A stretch of 64,000 bases of DNA from contig NZ_LDCP01000003.1 of assembly GCF_001021555.1 (NCBI RefSeq), forward strand, positions 367,999-431,998, written 5' to 3'. Positions 24,267 through 34,700 of this stretch are shown here, one piece after another. Position numbers and translations under genes: made by a program. This DNA is from Aurantiacibacter marinus. Lineage in GTDB: Bacteria > Pseudomonadota > Alphaproteobacteria > Sphingomonadales > Sphingomonadaceae. The notes beneath the pieces were generated by a model. It did not search any database. It worked only from the letters and a program-made list of their open reading frames with translations, and had not been told where the DNA came from. Position 1 is the stretch's first letter. Every line of letters starts with the position of its first letter.

Positions 24267-26606
24267 ATGGAAATGTCGCCCACCGCGTTGGCCTTGCTGG
24301 GCCTCTTGCTAGCTGCTTGGACAGCGGGGGCAGTGTGGCTGGTTATCGGCTCACTACGGCGCGCACGTGCGGCGCGAAATGCCCGCAGTACGGTCCGCCG
24401 CCTTTCCCGCATGATAGACGATTCGCCAGCAATACCGCTGCTGGTAAAGGCTGATGGCAAGATAGAAGGACCGGACAGGCTGGCTGCCTGGCTTGGACTG
24501 GACAGTCTACCGGGCTTCCTCTCCGAACTCGATACCGGCAAGGCCGGGTTGAGCGAGGGCGATCTGGAACAGCTGCGCGATGCTGTACGTCGCACCCAGA
24601 AAACCGCTGCACCGTTCCGGATGATGATCACCCCGCGCGGATCTGAAAAGAGCCTCGCGCTGCGCGGGCAACTCGCCAATGCAGCGGTTGCCGCGGGCGG
24701 CGCGGTTATGATCTGGTGGTTCGATTTTTCCGAAAGCCAGGGCGAGCTGTCACGGCTCAGATCCGAGACTGCCAGAGCACGGAATGATTTTGCGGCTTTG
24801 GTTGGCCTGATCGAGGCGGCGCCGATGCCGATGTGGTTCCGTGGTCAGGATATGAGCCTGCGCCTCGTCAATTCCGCCTATGTAGAAGCCGTGGGTGCGA
24901 AAAGCGCTGCGGAGGTGGTAGAAAAGCAGGTTGAGCTGGTGGAGGTCGTGGATGGCCTTTCCGCTGCGCAAATTGCGAAGCAGGCGCTCGATCATGACAT
25001 GCCGATAGAGCGGATCGTGCAGGCGACGGTCGGCAGCCAGCGCAGGACATTGCGAGTCAGCGATCTGCCTTTGGGGACAGAGGGTGTTGGCGGTTACGGC
25101 ATTGATATCGAGGAATTGGAAGAAGAAACCCGGGCGTTTCGTGCGTTCCGCGCTGCACAGCGATCCATGCTGGATCAACTTTCCGTAGGCGTGGCGCAAT
25201 TTGATGAAGAGCGGCGTCTGACATTCGCCAACCAGCCTTTCCGACGGATATTCAAACTACCAAATTCTGCACAACTGGAATCTCCGCGCTTCGAACGTTT
25301 CCTCGATATGGCCCGTGACGCATCGCGGCTGCCCGAAGTTCGCGATTTCCCGGAGTGGCGGGAGGAACTAGCCGGATGGTTCCAGGCGAGCGCTCCGATC
25401 GAGGAATCCTGGCCTCTGCCGGACAGCACCCATTTGCGTATCGTCGCTCAGCCTATGCCTGATGGTGGCCTTGTTCTTGTTGCAGAAGACCGCTCCGAAC
25501 AGCTTGCCCTGTCGGCCACACGCGACACTTTGCTCCGCACCCGGACAGCGACGTTTGACTCGCTGTTTGAATCGCTGGGGGTATTTGCTCCCGATGGCCG
25601 TATGCAGCTGTGGAACCGCAGCTTTCCCGCGATCTGGGGCGTTCCAGAAGAGTTTTTTGACGAGCACCCGCACGTCGATCAATTGCTCGACCGGATATCG
25701 AATCGTCTTGCCCGCCCCGGCCAGCGCAAGGCTATTGGTGAAGTTGTGCGCGCTGCAACGCTGGACCGGAAAGGGCAGGGCGGGCGCGTGGTTCTATCCG
25801 ATGGGCGCACGCTGGAATTTGCCGGAGTTCCGTTGCCTGACGGCAATGGCCTGCTGACTGTTATGGACGTAACCGATTCGACCAAGGCCGAAGAGGCGCT
25901 GCGGGAACGTGCCTCCGCACTGGAAGAGGCGGACGCGGTGAAGACCAGGTTCCTTGCCAACATGTCTTACGAATTCCGCACGCCGCTAACTTCTATCGGA
26001 GGTTTTGCGGAGCTGCTGCAATCCGGCATTGCCGGTGAATTGACGCCGCAAGGCAGCGAATATGTCGATGCAATCCTTTCTTCGGTGGAACGCCTCTCGA
26101 CCCAAATCGAAAGTGTTTTGGACCTGACGCAGAGCGAGGCCGGATTACTACCTATTGCAACGGAAGCCGTCGATCTGCTTGAATTCACCACCCATGTTGC
26201 GCGTAGCCGTGAAGAAGCTCTCGAAGCCAAGAAGCTAACTCTTGATCTACGCGGCGACAAGAGTGCAGGCAGTGTGAATGCAGACCGCCGGCAATTGGGC
26301 AGGGCGGTAGGAAATCTGCTCGACAATGCCATTGGTGCAACGCCTGATGGCGGGCGCATTCTTGTGGCGCTGTCGCGGCGCAAATCTGGTGCGCGGATCA
26401 TCATTTCGGATAATGGTGATGGCATGAAGCCCAGTGAACTGGCACGCGCGCTGGACGGTTATCGCCTTGCCGGTAGCGACGGCAGGGACGGCAAGCGCGG
26501 GCTTGGCCTGCCATTGGCGCGGCAATTGATTGAGGCGCATGGCGGACGATTGGAAATCCAGTCCGAAAAGGGTGTAGGCACGACGGCAACGGTGATGCTT
26601 CCGTGA
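24267..26606 (+). CDS. divL: DivL-type cell-cycle sensor kinase homologue (Tyr at the phospho-acceptor site)
   Basis: 779-aa membrane-anchored sensor kinase. One N-terminal transmembrane helix is followed by PAS-like modules and a HisKA/HATPase core. The HisKA box reads ANMSYEFRTPL: Tyr568 replaces the usual His, the hallmark of Caulobacter DivL, which controls CckA-CtrA phosphorelay with DivK. The ATPase has an N box (GNLLDNAIGAT), a G1 box (ISDNGDGM) and GLGLPLARQLIEAHGG. ATG 24267 is used; ATG 24273 is also possible. It starts an operon with tsaE (4-nt overlap), as in Caulobacter. Inference: regulator rather than autophosphorylating kinase. Confidence 0.88.
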   Translation: MEMSPTALALLGLLLAAWTAGAVWLVIGSLRRARAARNARSTVRRLSRMIDDSPAIPLLVKADGKIEGPDRLAAWLGLDSLPGFLSELDTGKAGLSEGDLEQLRDAVRRTQKTAAPFRMMITPRGSEKSLALRGQLANAAVAAGGAVMIWWFDFSESQGELSRLRSETARARNDFAALVGLIEAAPMPMWFRGQDMSLRLVNSAYVEAVGAKSAAEVVEKQVELVEVVDGLSAAQIAKQALDHDMPIERIVQATVGSQRRTLRVSDLPLGTEGVGGYGIDIEELEEETRAFRAFRAAQRSMLDQLSVGVAQFDEERRLTFANQPFRRIFKLPNSAQLESPRFERFLDMARDASRLPEVRDFPEWREELAGWFQASAPIEESWPLPDSTHLRIVAQPMPDGGLVLVAEDRSEQLALSATRDTLLRTRTATFDSLFESLGVFAPDGRMQLWNRSFPAIWGVPEEFFDEHPHVDQLLDRISNRLARPGQRKAIGEVVRAATLDRKGQGGRVVLSDGRTLEFAGVPLPDGNGLLTVMDVTDSTKAEEALRERASALEEADAVKTRFLANMSYEFRTPLTSIGGFAELLQSGIAGELTPQGSEYVDAILSSVERLSTQIESVLDLTQSEAGLLPIATEAVDLLEFTTHVARSREEALEAKKLTLDLRGDKSAGSVNADRRQLGRAVGNLLDNAIGATPDGGRILVALSRRKSGARIIISDNGDGMKPSELARALDGYRLAGSDGRDGKRGLGLPLARQLIEAHGGRLEIQSEKGVGTTATVMLP

Positions 26607-27034
26607 AGCTGCCTGACCTTGCGTCCATGTCAGACTTCGGAGCGCGCATCGCAGTACAGCTTCGCCCAGGTGATGTGATAGCTCTGTCTGGCGGTTTGGG
26701 CACAGGCAAGACGACGCTGGCCCGTGCAATTCTCAGGGCTCTTGGCCATGAGGGCGAAGTGCCGTCGCCGACTTTCACCATAATTGAAACTTATGACGCG
26801 CTTGATCCGCCCGTTGCACATGCAGATTTCTACAGGCTTGCAGACCCGTCCGAGGTCGAGCAACTTGGTTTGGATGACTACCGCGAGGGTGCCGTATTGA
26901 TCGCAGAGTGGCCGGATCACGCTGGCGGCTTCGCGCATGAGGCGGGATGCCTTCAAATTGCGCTGGAAATTGCGGAAGATGGCCGGAAGGCAATTGTCAC
27001 TGCGGGCAAGGACTGGTTAGAGCGGTTGCCATGA
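26603..27034 (+). CDS. tsaE: tRNA threonylcarbamoyladenosine biosynthesis ATPase TsaE
   Basis: 143-aa P-loop ATPase that works with TsaB and TsaD to make t6A37 in ANN-decoding tRNAs. It has Walker A GGLGTGKTT (30-38), PSPTFTIIETY, and the HADFYRLADPSEVEQLGLDDY region, which are TsaE marks. Its GTG start overlaps the divL stop (GTGA), and its stop overlaps the amgK ATG (ATGA). Confidence 0.95.
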   Translation: MKLPDLASMSDFGARIAVQLRPGDVIALSGGLGTGKTTLARAILRALGHEGEVPSPTFTIIETYDALDPPVAHADFYRLADPSEVEQLGLDDYREGAVLIAEWPDHAGGFAHEAGCLQIALEIAEDGRKAIVTAGKDWLERLP

Positions 27035-28023
27035 CACGTGAAATGCCCGCCGGGCTGAATGAATTCCTCGAAAATGCAGGTTGGGGCGCGGCGCAGATCG
27101 AGCCGCTGGCGGGCGACGCCAGTTTCCGGCGCTATTTTCGCATCCGCCGCGATGGCCAAAAAGCCATGTTGATGGATGCCCCGCCTCCGCATGAGGACCC
27201 TCGTCCCTTCATTCATGTGGGGAAATGGCTCGCTGAACACGGTCTTCGCGCGCCAAAGATTTATGCAGAGGATGCGCAGAGCGGCCTCGTACTGATCGAG
27301 GATTTCGGCAATGATCGCATGCGCGACTGGCTGGATGATCATCCAGCCGAAGAACAGCGGGCCTATGCCGATGCAATTGATGCACTCGTGCAATTGCACC
27401 AGAGCCCGCCTGGGCCGTTCGATCCCTATTCGCTTGAAACTTACTTGCGTGAGGTTTCCCTCTTTTCCGATTGGTTCTGCCCCGCTGCAGGGCTTCAGGT
27501 AGATTCGATGGGTTTTCTGGCTGCATGGCGCGAGGCGCTTGGCCCGCTGTTGATGCGCCAGCAACCCGGTGTAACGGTTTTGCGGGACTATCATGCAGAA
27601 AACATCATGCTGCTCAGTCCGGCAGGCGAGTATCGCGGAGAACAGGGCCTGATAGATTTTCAGGACGCATTGGTCGGCCATCGTGCTTATGATCTGGTGT
27701 CGCTTCTGCAGGATGCGCGGAGGGAAGTTTCCGAGGAACTGGAAGGAAAGATGCTGGAACATTATCGGTCCGGCATCGATTGCGATACCGAATTTGAAGG
27801 CGATTACGCCCGCCTCGGTGCGCAGCGTAATGCCAAGATTGTCGGCATTTTCACGCGCTTGTCACAACGTGATGGGAAACCGCATTACCTTTCCATGATC
27901 CCGCGCGTTTGGGCTGCGATGGAGCGAGATCTGGCGCATCCCGTTCTGGCCCCGGTTGCCCGGTGGTTCGATGCCAATATTCCTGATGAGGTTCGCGCTG
28001 CAAAGGGCGGCGCTTTTCAATGA
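27031..28023 (+). CDS. amgK: N-acetylmuramate/N-acetylglucosamine kinase AmgK (phosphotransferase family)
   Basis: 330-aa aminoglycoside phosphotransferase-fold kinase. The catalytic loop is LRDYHAENIML (Asp186, His188, Asn191) and the metal-binding block is LIDFQDALVGHRAYD. AmgK phosphorylates the anomeric carbon of MurNAc or GlcNAc released in cell-wall turnover; MurU, the next gene, converts the product to UDP-MurNAc, bypassing MurA and hence fosfomycin. Assignment rests on family plus the amgK-murU pair (4-nt overlap). The frame is open further upstream, but the ATG overlapping the tsaE stop is the sensible start. Confidence 0.88.
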   Translation: MTREMPAGLNEFLENAGWGAAQIEPLAGDASFRRYFRIRRDGQKAMLMDAPPPHEDPRPFIHVGKWLAEHGLRAPKIYAEDAQSGLVLIEDFGNDRMRDWLDDHPAEEQRAYADAIDALVQLHQSPPGPFDPYSLETYLREVSLFSDWFCPAAGLQVDSMGFLAAWREALGPLLMRQQPGVTVLRDYHAENIMLLSPAGEYRGEQGLIDFQDALVGHRAYDLVSLLQDARREVSEELEGKMLEHYRSGIDCDTEFEGDYARLGAQRNAKIVGIFTRLSQRDGKPHYLSMIPRVWAAMERDLAHPVLAPVARWFDANIPDEVRAAKGGAFQ

Positions 28024-28736
28024 CCGGGCTCGCCTCAGACACCGCCATGGTTCTTGCTGCCGGCATGGGCAAGCGTATGCGCCCGCTGACGGCAACCCAG
28101 CCCAAGCCGATGGTGCGAGTGGCAGGCAAGCCCCTGATAGATCACACGTTGGACCGGCTTGTAGAAGCGGGAATCGACCGTGCGGTCGTCAATGTTCATT
28201 ACCTTGCCGACAATCTCGAAGCGCACCTGAAATCGCGCAAGGCGCCGCAGATCACTGTGTCGGACGAGCGCGCGCAACTGCTGGAAACCGGCGGCGGAAT
28301 GGTCAAGGCGCAAGGCGATTTGCCTGACCCGTTCTTCTGCCTGAATTCGGACAACATCTGGCTTGATGGGCCGCGCGATTGCTTTACTGATTTGTCGGCG
28401 ATGTGGGACCCCGATATGATGGACGCGCTGTTGTTGGTTGTCCCGCATAAGAAAGCCCACAATTTCCGCGGTCTGGGCGACTTCAATCTGGACGAGCTGG
28501 GCCGCGTGAGCCGCCGCACTGAAGCGCGGCTTGCGCCTTTCATCTTCACCGGGATCCAGTTGATTTCAAAGCGTTTGCTGCGCGAGGCGCCCGAGGGACC
28601 ATTCTCCACAAATACGTTGTGGAGCCGCGCAATCGAGGAAGGCCGTTTGTACGGCGTACCGTTCACAGGCGAATGGTTCGAAGTTGGTACACCCGAAGCG
28701 ATCCCGCCCACCGAGGCGGCACTGCGCGATGTCTGA
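28020..28736 (+). CDS. murU: N-acetylmuramate alpha-1-phosphate uridylyltransferase MurU
   Basis: 238-aa sugar-nucleotidyltransferase. The signature VLAAGMGKRMRPLT followed by KPMVRVAGKPLIDH is the nucleotide- and metal-binding start of this family; NSDNIWLDG gives the metal-binding Asp. With AmgK (start overlaps the amgK stop, ATGA) it makes UDP-MurNAc from MurNAc-1-phosphate, as in the Pseudomonas salvage route. It could also be a generic nucleotidyltransferase, but the pair is diagnostic. Its 3' end overlaps addB by 8 nt. Confidence 0.88.
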   Translation: MTGLASDTAMVLAAGMGKRMRPLTATQPKPMVRVAGKPLIDHTLDRLVEAGIDRAVVNVHYLADNLEAHLKSRKAPQITVSDERAQLLETGGGMVKAQGDLPDPFFCLNSDNIWLDGPRDCFTDLSAMWDPDMMDALLLVVPHKKAHNFRGLGDFNLDELGRVSRRTEARLAPFIFTGIQLISKRLLREAPEGPFSTNTLWSRAIEEGRLYGVPFTGEWFEVGTPEAIPPTEAALRDV

Positions 28737-31725
28737 CGGGCGCAAGCCGCAGGTTTATTCCATTGCCGCCCATCGCGGTTTTGCAGATGCTTTGGTGGCC
28801 GGATTGGTGCCGCGCTATTCTGAAGACAGTTTTGGCCTCGCCCGGCTGACTTTGCTGCTGCCTTCTGCCCGTGCGGCTCGTACATTGTCAGACGCATTCG
28901 TGCGCCATGCCGGGGCAGCGGGCAACGCCGGGCTGCTCATGCCGCGCATGGTGATGGTCGGCGATCTCGATCTGGATGAGGCGCTTGGCCCCCTGTTTGA
29001 TTCCCTTGGGGCCGGAGCGGCAATCCCGCCGGCCGCCGATCCTACGCGGCGGTGGCTGCGCCTTGCACAATTTGTGGGTGAGGCCGGCCAGCAATTGGGG
29101 CGGCAAGACATGTCGGCCAATGCGCGGCTCAGGCTGGCACGAGATATCGGCACTGCGATGGACCGTCTCTCGGTCGAGGAAATAGATGTCGAAGAACTGT
29201 GGGAAGAGCGGGTGCTGCAGGCGCTTGAGGCCAATGCCGATCACTGGCAGCAAAACACCAAGCTGTTCTACACGGTCAGCAAGATGTGGCAGGCCGAATT
29301 GGCGGATCGCGGAGAACTGGACGCGTCAAACCGCCGCAATCTGCTGTTTCGTGAAGCTGCGCGACGGATGCAGGGCAATCCCCCGGAAACACCGATTGTT
29401 GCCGCAGGTGTGACCAGTGCCGCACCGGCACTTGCCCGAATGTTGCGCACGGTTTCAGAACTGCCGCAAGGCGCGGTTATTCTGCCTGATCTTGATTTGT
29501 CCATGTCGGCAGAAGTCTGGGACGAATTGGGCGCAGCGGGCAATCCTGAGGCGGAGATGCCATTCGAAAAGGGTGATGCCGTTACCCATCCGCAATATCA
29601 TTTGAAGCTGCTGCTGGCCCGCATGGGTTTGGCGCGTGAAGAAGTGCAGCAGTGGCACAGGGCTGGCCTTGCAAAGGGCCCGCCAGAGCGCACACATGCG
29701 ATTTCCAGCCTGTTCCTCCCGCCAAAGGCAAGCAAGGCATGGGTTGATCTTCCCGCAGGTAAGCGACGCCTTGCCGGTGTCTCGCTGGTAGAAACAGCCA
29801 ATCCCGAGGAAGAAGCGCAAGCGATTGCGTTGCAGGTGCGCGAAGCTCTGGAGGAGCCCGAGAAACGGGTCGCCGTCGTCACACCGGACCGCGGTCTGGC
29901 GGGCCGCGTGGCGCAGCATTTGCGGCGCTGGAACATTTCAGCCGATGATTCCGCAGGGCAACCCTTGTCGCAAACAGCTGCTGGTCGCGTGATCCTGCTG
30001 TTGAGCGAAGTTGCCGCAGAGGCAGCACCTCCGGTTCCGTTGATTGCGCTGCTGGAGCATCCGCTCGTAGCATTCGGAGATGGCCGGGCGGACTGGCTCA
30101 AAAATGCGCGCAGTTTTGAAGGCGAGCTGCGGGGGCCGCGCAAAGTGCCCGGTCTTGCAGCGCTGCGACCTGTGGCTGAGAAGGCCAAGGTTGCGGAATG
30201 GTTCAGCGAAGTCGAGACTATCCTGAACCCGTTGCTGGAACCTGCCGCGCAGCGCGGCTTTGCCGATTGGCTCGATCTGTTGGCAGCATCTGGAGAGGCA
30301 ATGTGCGGAGAGGCCTTGTGGTCACGTGAGGATGGCCGTGCCCTGTCTGCCTTTGTAGAGGAACTGCGCTTGCACGCCCGCGACGTGCCAGTTGCTCTTG
30401 AGCCTGCCGATCTGCCTTCGGCCTTGCGCGATGCGATGGACCGGGTGGCGGTGCGTCCTTCCTATGGCGGGCATCCGCGCGTGGCGATTTACGGCCTGCT
30501 GGAAGCGCGCATGACGCGGGCCGATCTGGTGATTTGCGGCGGCCTTAACGAAGGTGTCTGGCCTCCGTCACCATCCACCGATCCGCTGCTGGCGCCGGCA
30601 GTGCTGCGGGCGCTCGGCGTACCCGGCGCAGACTTTCGCATTGGCCTTGCTGCGCACGATCTGGCGGGCGCATTGGGCGCGCCTGAAGTCATCCTGAGCC
30701 GGGCAAGGCGCGAGATATCCGGCCCCGCGATTGCTTCCCGCTTTCTCTTGCGTGTTCGTGCTCTGCTGGGGCAAGCGATGACCGACGATGCGACCAACTC
30801 CGGCTTGGTCGACCTTGTTCGCGCGATTGATGATGGCCGCGGCCAAGACGAATCGACCCATCCGCAACCTAAACCCATGCCAAGCGCGGAGCAGCGGCGG
30901 GAGGATATCAGCGTTACTTCGCTCGATCGTCTGCGCTCCGATCCGTATGAATTCTACGCGAGTAAAATCCTGAAGCTGTCGGAACTCGACCTGCTTGATG
31001 CCGATCCCGGACCAGCGTGGCAGGGAACGCTGGCCCACTCGATCCTTGAGGACTGGCACGAAAATGGCGGCTCTCTCGAAGATCTTGCGGACAAGCACCT
31101 GGCCGAGCTTTCGGCGCATCCTTTGCTGCGCGCCTTATGGCGGCCGCGTCTGTTGCGGGCGCTCGACTGGGTGAAATTGCAGCTTGCCAGCGAGCCAGGA
31201 CGTGATCCGGTGAAGTGGGAAGCATGGGGCGAAATGCATGTTGATGGCATCCGCATTTTTGGGAAGGCTGACCGCATTGATCGCTTGCCCGATGGCTCTT
31301 TCGCTGTGGTCGATTACAAAACCGGCTCCCCGCCTACCGGTGCGCAGGTCGAGAATGGCTATGCACTGCAATTGGGAACTATCGGTTTGATCCTACGCGA
31401 TGGCGCGTTTGGCGAAAAAGGTGACGATCCGGTTTCCGGCCACGCCACGCGCTTCGAATACTGGTCGTTGGGACGCAATTCCAAGAGCGAAACGGGCTTT
31501 GGCTATGTCACAACGCCGCTGCTTGAAGGCGCCAAGCGTAGCGGTATTCCGCCAGATGACTTCCTGCCTGAAACAGAGCGGTTTCTGGAAGAAGCATTAG
31601 CCAAATGGATACTGGGTGATGAACCGTTTACCGCTCGGCTCAATCCCAATGCACCAGGCTATTCAACATATGATCAGCTGATGCGCCTTGAAGAATGGCA
31701 GGGCCGCGAAGGAAGCGGGGCATGA
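28729..31725 (+). CDS. addB: Double-strand break repair protein AddB
   Basis: 998-aa subunit of the AddAB helicase-nuclease, which resects DNA ends for RecA loading in alphaproteobacteria. The alphaproteobacterial AddB form starts YSIAAHRGFADALVAGL. The C-terminal PD-(D/E)xK nuclease is seen in GKADRIDRLPDGS with AVVDYKTGSPP (Asp and Lys of the active site). The start ATG at 28729 overlaps the murU stop by 8 nt; a longer in-frame start (28684) lies inside murU and is unlikely. Its TGA overlaps the addA ATG. Confidence 0.93.
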   Translation: MSDGRKPQVYSIAAHRGFADALVAGLVPRYSEDSFGLARLTLLLPSARAARTLSDAFVRHAGAAGNAGLLMPRMVMVGDLDLDEALGPLFDSLGAGAAIPPAADPTRRWLRLAQFVGEAGQQLGRQDMSANARLRLARDIGTAMDRLSVEEIDVEELWEERVLQALEANADHWQQNTKLFYTVSKMWQAELADRGELDASNRRNLLFREAARRMQGNPPETPIVAAGVTSAAPALARMLRTVSELPQGAVILPDLDLSMSAEVWDELGAAGNPEAEMPFEKGDAVTHPQYHLKLLLARMGLAREEVQQWHRAGLAKGPPERTHAISSLFLPPKASKAWVDLPAGKRRLAGVSLVETANPEEEAQAIALQVREALEEPEKRVAVVTPDRGLAGRVAQHLRRWNISADDSAGQPLSQTAAGRVILLLSEVAAEAAPPVPLIALLEHPLVAFGDGRADWLKNARSFEGELRGPRKVPGLAALRPVAEKAKVAEWFSEVETILNPLLEPAAQRGFADWLDLLAASGEAMCGEALWSREDGRALSAFVEELRLHARDVPVALEPADLPSALRDAMDRVAVRPSYGGHPRVAIYGLLEARMTRADLVICGGLNEGVWPPSPSTDPLLAPAVLRALGVPGADFRIGLAAHDLAGALGAPEVILSRARREISGPAIASRFLLRVRALLGQAMTDDATNSGLVDLVRAIDDGRGQDESTHPQPKPMPSAEQRREDISVTSLDRLRSDPYEFYASKILKLSELDLLDADPGPAWQGTLAHSILEDWHENGGSLEDLADKHLAELSAHPLLRALWRPRLLRALDWVKLQLASEPGRDPVKWEAWGEMHVDGIRIFGKADRIDRLPDGSFAVVDYKTGSPPTGAQVENGYALQLGTIGLILRDGAFGEKGDDPVSGHATRFEYWSLGRNSKSETGFGYVTTPLLEGAKRSGIPPDDFLPETERFLEEALAKWILGDEPFTARLNPNAPGYSTYDQLMRLEEWQGREGSGA

Positions 31726-34700
31726 GCGGCAAGGTCTTTCCCCTAAAAGACAATCAGCGTGATGCTGTAGCGCCGGATGACAGCGTTTGGCTGTCTGCTT
31801 CAGCCGGGACGGGCAAGACACAGGTCTTGTCCGCGCGCGTGCTGCGGCTTTTGCTGACCGAAGGCGTCAGCCCCGATCAGATCTTGTGCCTTACCTTTAC
31901 CAAGGCGGGCGCCGCCGAAATGGCCACGCGCGTGAACGAAGTGCTGGCCAATTGGGTGCGGATGAAGCCGGAAGCGCTGGCCGCTGACCTCAATGCCATT
32001 GGTGCCAAGGGTGACGATGCAACCATTGCGCGTGCGCGAACCCTGTTTGCCTCTGTACTCGATTGCCCCGGTGGCGGTTTGCGCATCGATACGATCCATG
32101 CATTTGCCCAGTGGCTTCTCTCCGCCTTTCCGGAGGAGGCGGGACTGACGCCTGGCACGCGGCCAATGGAAGATCGTGACCGCATTCTGTTGGCAGGCCG
32201 TGTTCTTCGCGAATTGCTGTTGGATTGGCAGGAGAGTGAACCCAGTGCGGTGGAGGCGCTGGAGATGTTATCACTGCGCATGGGGCCGGACGGCGCACGC
32301 GGTTGGCTGATGCGCTGTGCGATGGCGCGGGACGCGTGGTTTGGGCCGTCGGCGTGGCAGCCGCCCATGCAGGCCCGTGTGAAGCAATTGCTGGGTTTGC
32401 CCGCCGATATCACTGCCTATGCTCTGGCAGGCGAATGCGCGGAAGGTACACCGGGTATTGAGCTTATCCGGCAGGTAATGTGGTCGTATGACGAATGGGG
32501 TACCAAAAGCGGGCAGAAATTTGCCGGCCTCATCGGTGAATGGTTGCTGGGTTCGCCTGAGGAGCGATTTGCGGGCAGCGGCGCTTTCCTGGGCGATCTG
32601 TACAATGACAAGGGTCTGCTCAAATATCAGGGCAATCTGGAAAAGCAGAACGCCGCAATTACCGCTTTGGCCGAACAGGTACGCCTTTGGTTGGAACAGG
32701 TGGCGGAGAAGGCGACCTTGCTGGCACTGGTCGATATAATCACGCCCGCGCTGGAAATCGGGCGCAAGTTTGCAATTGGCTGGGACGAGGCGAAGCAGCG
32801 CGAAGGGTTGGTCGATTTCGACGATCTGATCCGCCGCGCCGCCACTCTGCTCGGCGACAACGATATGTCTGCATGGATTCGTTACAAGCTGGATCGGCGT
32901 TTCGATCATGTGCTGGTTGATGAAGCGCAGGACACCAATCAGGAACAATGGGCGATTATCGGCGCGCTGACAGATGATTTCTTCTCTGGTGAAGGCCAGA
33001 AGGGCGATCGGCAGCGCACACTGTTCGTGGTTGGTGATTACAAGCAGGCTATCTTTGGCTTTCAGGGCACCAGTCCGGAAAACTTCAGGTCAGCGCGTGA
33101 TAGCTATGCGAGCAAATTGCGAGCGCGGCGGGAAAACGCAGCGCAGTCGCGGCAAAACGTCAGCGCACGTGACCTGCAGGAGCTTGGGCTGGGGAGGTCA
33201 TACCGTACCGCGCAAAGCGTGCTTACCTTCGTCGATGCAGCGATTGACGCGATTACTCCGGCAGCGTTTGGTCTGGATCGACAGCCCGATCCGCACGAGG
33301 GTGATAACCGCCCCGGGCTTGTTACCTTGTGGAAGCCCGTTCCGGGAAAGCCCGAAGATGCGGACGAGGAAGACGGTCTGGAAATACGCGTGTCGGAACC
33401 GGAAAGGCGCATGGCAGACGCTTTGGCGAAGCAGGTCAAGGGCTGGATCGACAACGGATTCGCGCTTTCCAAAGGCAAGCCGCGCAATGCCGGACCAGGT
33501 GACATCATGGTGCTGGTGCGCAAGCGCAAGGATCTTGCCGGCCTGATCGTAGCGCGTCTGCATGCTGCGGGTGTTCCGGTGGCCGGTGTTGACCGGTTGC
33601 GGCTTGGCGCCCCGCTGGCCGTGAAAGACTTGATGGCAGCGATCCGCTTCGCCGCGCAGCCAAATGACGATCTGGCGCTCGCCTGCCTGCTTGTCTCGCC
33701 TATCTTCGGGTGGTCGCAGGAACAATTGCTGGAGCATGGATACCGCCCCAAGGATCGCCGTTTGTGGGATCATCTGCGGAGTAGCAAACATGCAGAGGCA
33801 AGGGCCGCGGCAGACAGGCTTCGTGATCTGCTCGCCCAGGCGGATTTCGAACCTCCGCAGGCTTTACTGCACTGGCTTCTGGTCGGCCCGTGGCGGGCGC
33901 GTGCCAAGCTGGTCGCGCGTTTGGGCCGGGAGGCGAATGACCCGATTGACGAATTGCTCAATGCCGCGCTGCAATTCTCCGCCGCCAATACTCCTAGTTT
34001 ACAAGGATTTATCTACTGGTTTGATGCCGGCGATGGAGAACTGAAGCGCGAAGCAGAAGGAAGCGGGAACGAGGTCCGTGTGATGACTGTCCACGGCTCC
34101 AAAGGATTACAGGCTCCGATCGTGATCCTCGCCGATGCTTGCGGTGATCCAGATGCTTCGCGTACTTCCGGCCTTGACCTGGTGGAGGACAAACCAGGCA
34201 ACGAAATTGGCCTCACATTGCCGCTACCGCCGCTTTCCGGTGACGAGCGGGTTGGCCGGATTGCAGAAGCCGAGGAAGCTGTGAAGGCCTCTGACCGGCA
34301 GGAGCACTGGCGGTTGCTGTATGTCGCCATGACCCGCGCGGAAGAAGCGCTGTTTGTTGGCGGATCACTTGGAAAACGTGAAACAGAGCCCAAACCCGAT
34401 AGCTGGTATGCGCGTCTGGAGCCGCTGTTTGGCGGCGATTGGCTGGACGATCAGCACTGGGGCGCACGGATGGAACACGGCGAACGCGGCGTTCCTGTTG
34501 AAAAGCGTTTTCAGACCGATCTGTCTCTGCCGATGGTTTTGCCGGCATGGGCCACGCGGCCTGTGGGCGAAGAACCGCGCCCGCCGCGTCCGCTGGCGCC
34601 TTCTGCCAGTACGGACGAACAAGGCAGCGACCCGCCGCTTCCAGCGGAACAGGCCGCCATTGCCGCCCGGCGCGGAGTGTTGATCCATTCGCTGCTGGAA

